Origin: Lactifluus volemus
Lineage: Eukaryota > Basidiomycota > Agaricomycetes > Russulales > Russulaceae
Assembly: GCA_022376515.1 (NCBI GenBank)
Contig: WTXI01000215.1
Span: 1-62,632, forward strand
DNA length: 62,632 bases
Direction: 5' to 3'
Part shown: piece after piece, positions 61,136-62,632 of the stretch
Position numbering within the stretch: the stretch's first letter is position 1
Layout: the number at the start of each line of letters is the position of its first letter
Notes under the pieces: generated by a model
What the model saw: the letters and a program-made list of their open reading frames with translations, nothing else
The model's database searches: none
Told to the model about the DNA's origin: nothing
Translations under genes and position numbers: made by a program

Positions 61136-62632
61136 TGCGACAGCTCTCATTCGGGCCTGTAGTACTGACTCTTTGTATACGGCTAGGAATAAATATATCA
61201 AGACTGGATTCTTGATCTATACACCGAGGAAACGAGCTGAAAACCATGCACTCTTGGACACGGGAGCCACAGAATGCTTCATACACCCACGACTAGTTAA
61301 CAAACTAGGGCTAAAAGAACGACCCTTGCAACGACCACGAAATGTTCGTAACGTAGATGGAACAATCAACCAAGCAGGAAAGACGACAACAGGAGTTGAA
61401 CTAACGGTCAAACTGAATGGGAAGCCATGTAACCACCTATTCTTCGTCACAGACATAGGAGAAGACGACATTATCCTAGGCTACCCCTTCTTTGAATCGT
61501 TCAATCCTACCATTGATTGGGAAAAGGGCCAACTATCCGGAGAAGTCGTCGCCATTACAAAAGGGGAAGAGACCCTGTCCCCCAGAATAGCAAAAACCAC
61601 GATGGCTACCCAACTGGCGGTACAGGCTAGGGAAGACAAGAAGACTTGGGACCAGATCGTCCCAAAACAATACCACCAGTATGGGAAGGTTTTTCAAGAA
61701 GATGCCTCAGAGCGATTCCCAGGACCAAGGAAATGGGACCACGCCATCGACCTGAAACCAGATGCCCCTACTTCACTAGACTGCCGCGTATACCCATTAT
61801 CCCCTGCCGAGAAACAAGCACAAAAAGAATTCATTGCCACGAACCTACGACTCGGGAGAATTCGTAGATCTAAGTCGCAATATGCTTGTGGCTTCTTTTT
61901 CGTGGGGAAAAAGGACGGGAAGTTACGACCAGTACAAGACTATCGGAAACTCAACGAATGGACAATCCCTAACCGCTACCCCCTTCCCCTGATCACCGAC
62001 CTCATCCACGACCTAGCGGATAAAAAGTTATTCACCAAGTTCGACGTTCGTTGGGGATACAACAATATCTGACTAAAAGAAGGTGACGAGTGGAAGGCGG
62101 CATTCAAAACCAGTGAAGGACTATTCGAACCTACAGTAATGTTTTTCGGCCTGCGCAACTCCCCAGCTACCTTCCAAACAATGATGGATGAAATATTCCG
62201 AGACGAGATTCAAGAAGGATGGGTCAAGATCTACATGGATGACATTGTCATTGCAACTACAGACGACGAAGTCCTTCATAGCCTACGAGTCGACCACATC
62301 CTAAATAAACTGGCAAAACACGATCTCTTCCTTAAACCGGAAAAAATGCCACTTCCATCAACGGGAAGTTGAATACTTGGGAGTGATCATCGGCAATGGC
62401 AAAATTCGGATGGACCCCGTCAAAGTCAAAGGAATCACTGACTGGCCGACACCCACTACCGTAAAAGAAGTGCGCAGCTTCCTTGGGTTCTGCAACTTCT
62501 ACCGCGCCTTTATCCCCCATTTCTCCAACATTGCACGACCCCTAAATGACCTCACGTGCAAAAACCGACAGTGGACGTGGTCGACCAAGGAACAAACAGC
62601 GTTCGATCAGTTAAAACAAGTTGTACTGATCG
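61136..62632 (+). pseudogene. gypsy-3 Pol, protease and reverse transcriptase (partial, broken)
   Basis: Aspartic protease LLDTGATECF near 61252-61281, ILGYPFFESFNPTIDW, reverse transcriptase with VQDYRKLNEWTIPNRYPLPL and, after a stop, KIYMDDIVIAT (about 62229-62261). The in-frame TGA at 62070-62072 stands where related elements have Arg in NI(R)L, consistent with a CGA to TGA transition. A frameshift near 62,345 follows KPEK; the next frame reads EVEYLGVIIGNGKIRMDP and EVRSFLGFCNFYRAFIPHF and is open to the window end. Confidence 0.88.

Larger units (their letters stand above)
58978..62632 (+). mobile_element. Ty3/gypsy element (gypsy-3), 5' part
   Basis: Begins with an LTR (TGTCACGG...CGTGACA) and contains gag and the protease-RT part of pol; it continues past the window. 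Left target site ACAAG (58973-58977). Gag has a one-base frameshift, pol an in-frame TGA and a frameshift, so this copy is decayed. Confidence 0.9.

Overview
This window looks like a repeat-dense stretch of a basidiomycete genome, most likely an agaricomycete. The evidence is short GT-AG introns of about 50-60 bp in every host gene, a FunK1-type kinase remnant, a basidiomycete-style F-box fragment, a KDZ-transposon-associated gene, and Ty3/gypsy elements with chromodomains. No bacterial, CRISPR, rRNA or tRNA features were recognised.

Left part (1-17.5 kb): one plus-strand hypothetical gene (161 to about 14,478) is cut into five pieces by four insertions. These are a TIR element with CATCAG ends carrying a MED14-like fragment (879-2995), a frameshifted 8.45-kb chromodomain gypsy element (3674-12124, TSD GTAGA), a solo LTR of the same family (12564-13499, TSD GCTTC) and a solo LTR of another family (13630-14235, TSD TTAGG). 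A second CATCAG element, a minisatellite, a MULE-like element end and a broken FunK1 gene follow.

Middle host island (17.9-27.1 kb): this holds the genes that look intact. They are a JEN/SHS-type carboxylate MFS transporter (minus strand, 17910-19859), the splicing factor Prp6 (plus, 21663-24817; eight exons that sum to 920 codons) and an Mpv17/PMP22-family membrane protein (plus, 25118-26152; nine exons, 189 aa). A truncated F-box ORF and a 121-bp minisatellite follow.

Giant transposon (28,217-52,483): the main result is a 24.3-kb hAT element. It has identical 20-bp terminal inverted repeats, a perfect 8-bp target duplication (ACCGAGAC), GAGCCGCTC-type subterminal repeats and a multi-exon BED/hAT transposase on the minus strand whose exons read open. 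It carries pieces of unrelated host genes: an AAA+ ATPase stopping just before Walker A, a catalase C-terminal domain, an RD/RE-rich tail and several unidentified fragments. Inside a 7.45-kb intron of the transposase lie fragments of fatty-acid synthase subunit alpha and a wax-synthase-like acyltransferase. A 1.33-kb MULE-like element (9-bp TSD) sits in the FAS fragment. A young 7.77-kb gypsy element (LTRs nearly identical, TSD CTGCC) sits in the BED-finger exon.

Right part (52.5-62.6 kb): two apparently complete minus-strand genes of unknown function, then a KDZ-associated gene fragment split by a third gypsy element that runs off the window end.

Common themes are DNA transposons that carry host gene fragments, nested insertions whose order can be read from target duplications, and gypsy elements that share a Tf1-like self-priming signature. 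Two of these gypsy families have arrays of transcription-factor-like motifs in their LTR promoters.
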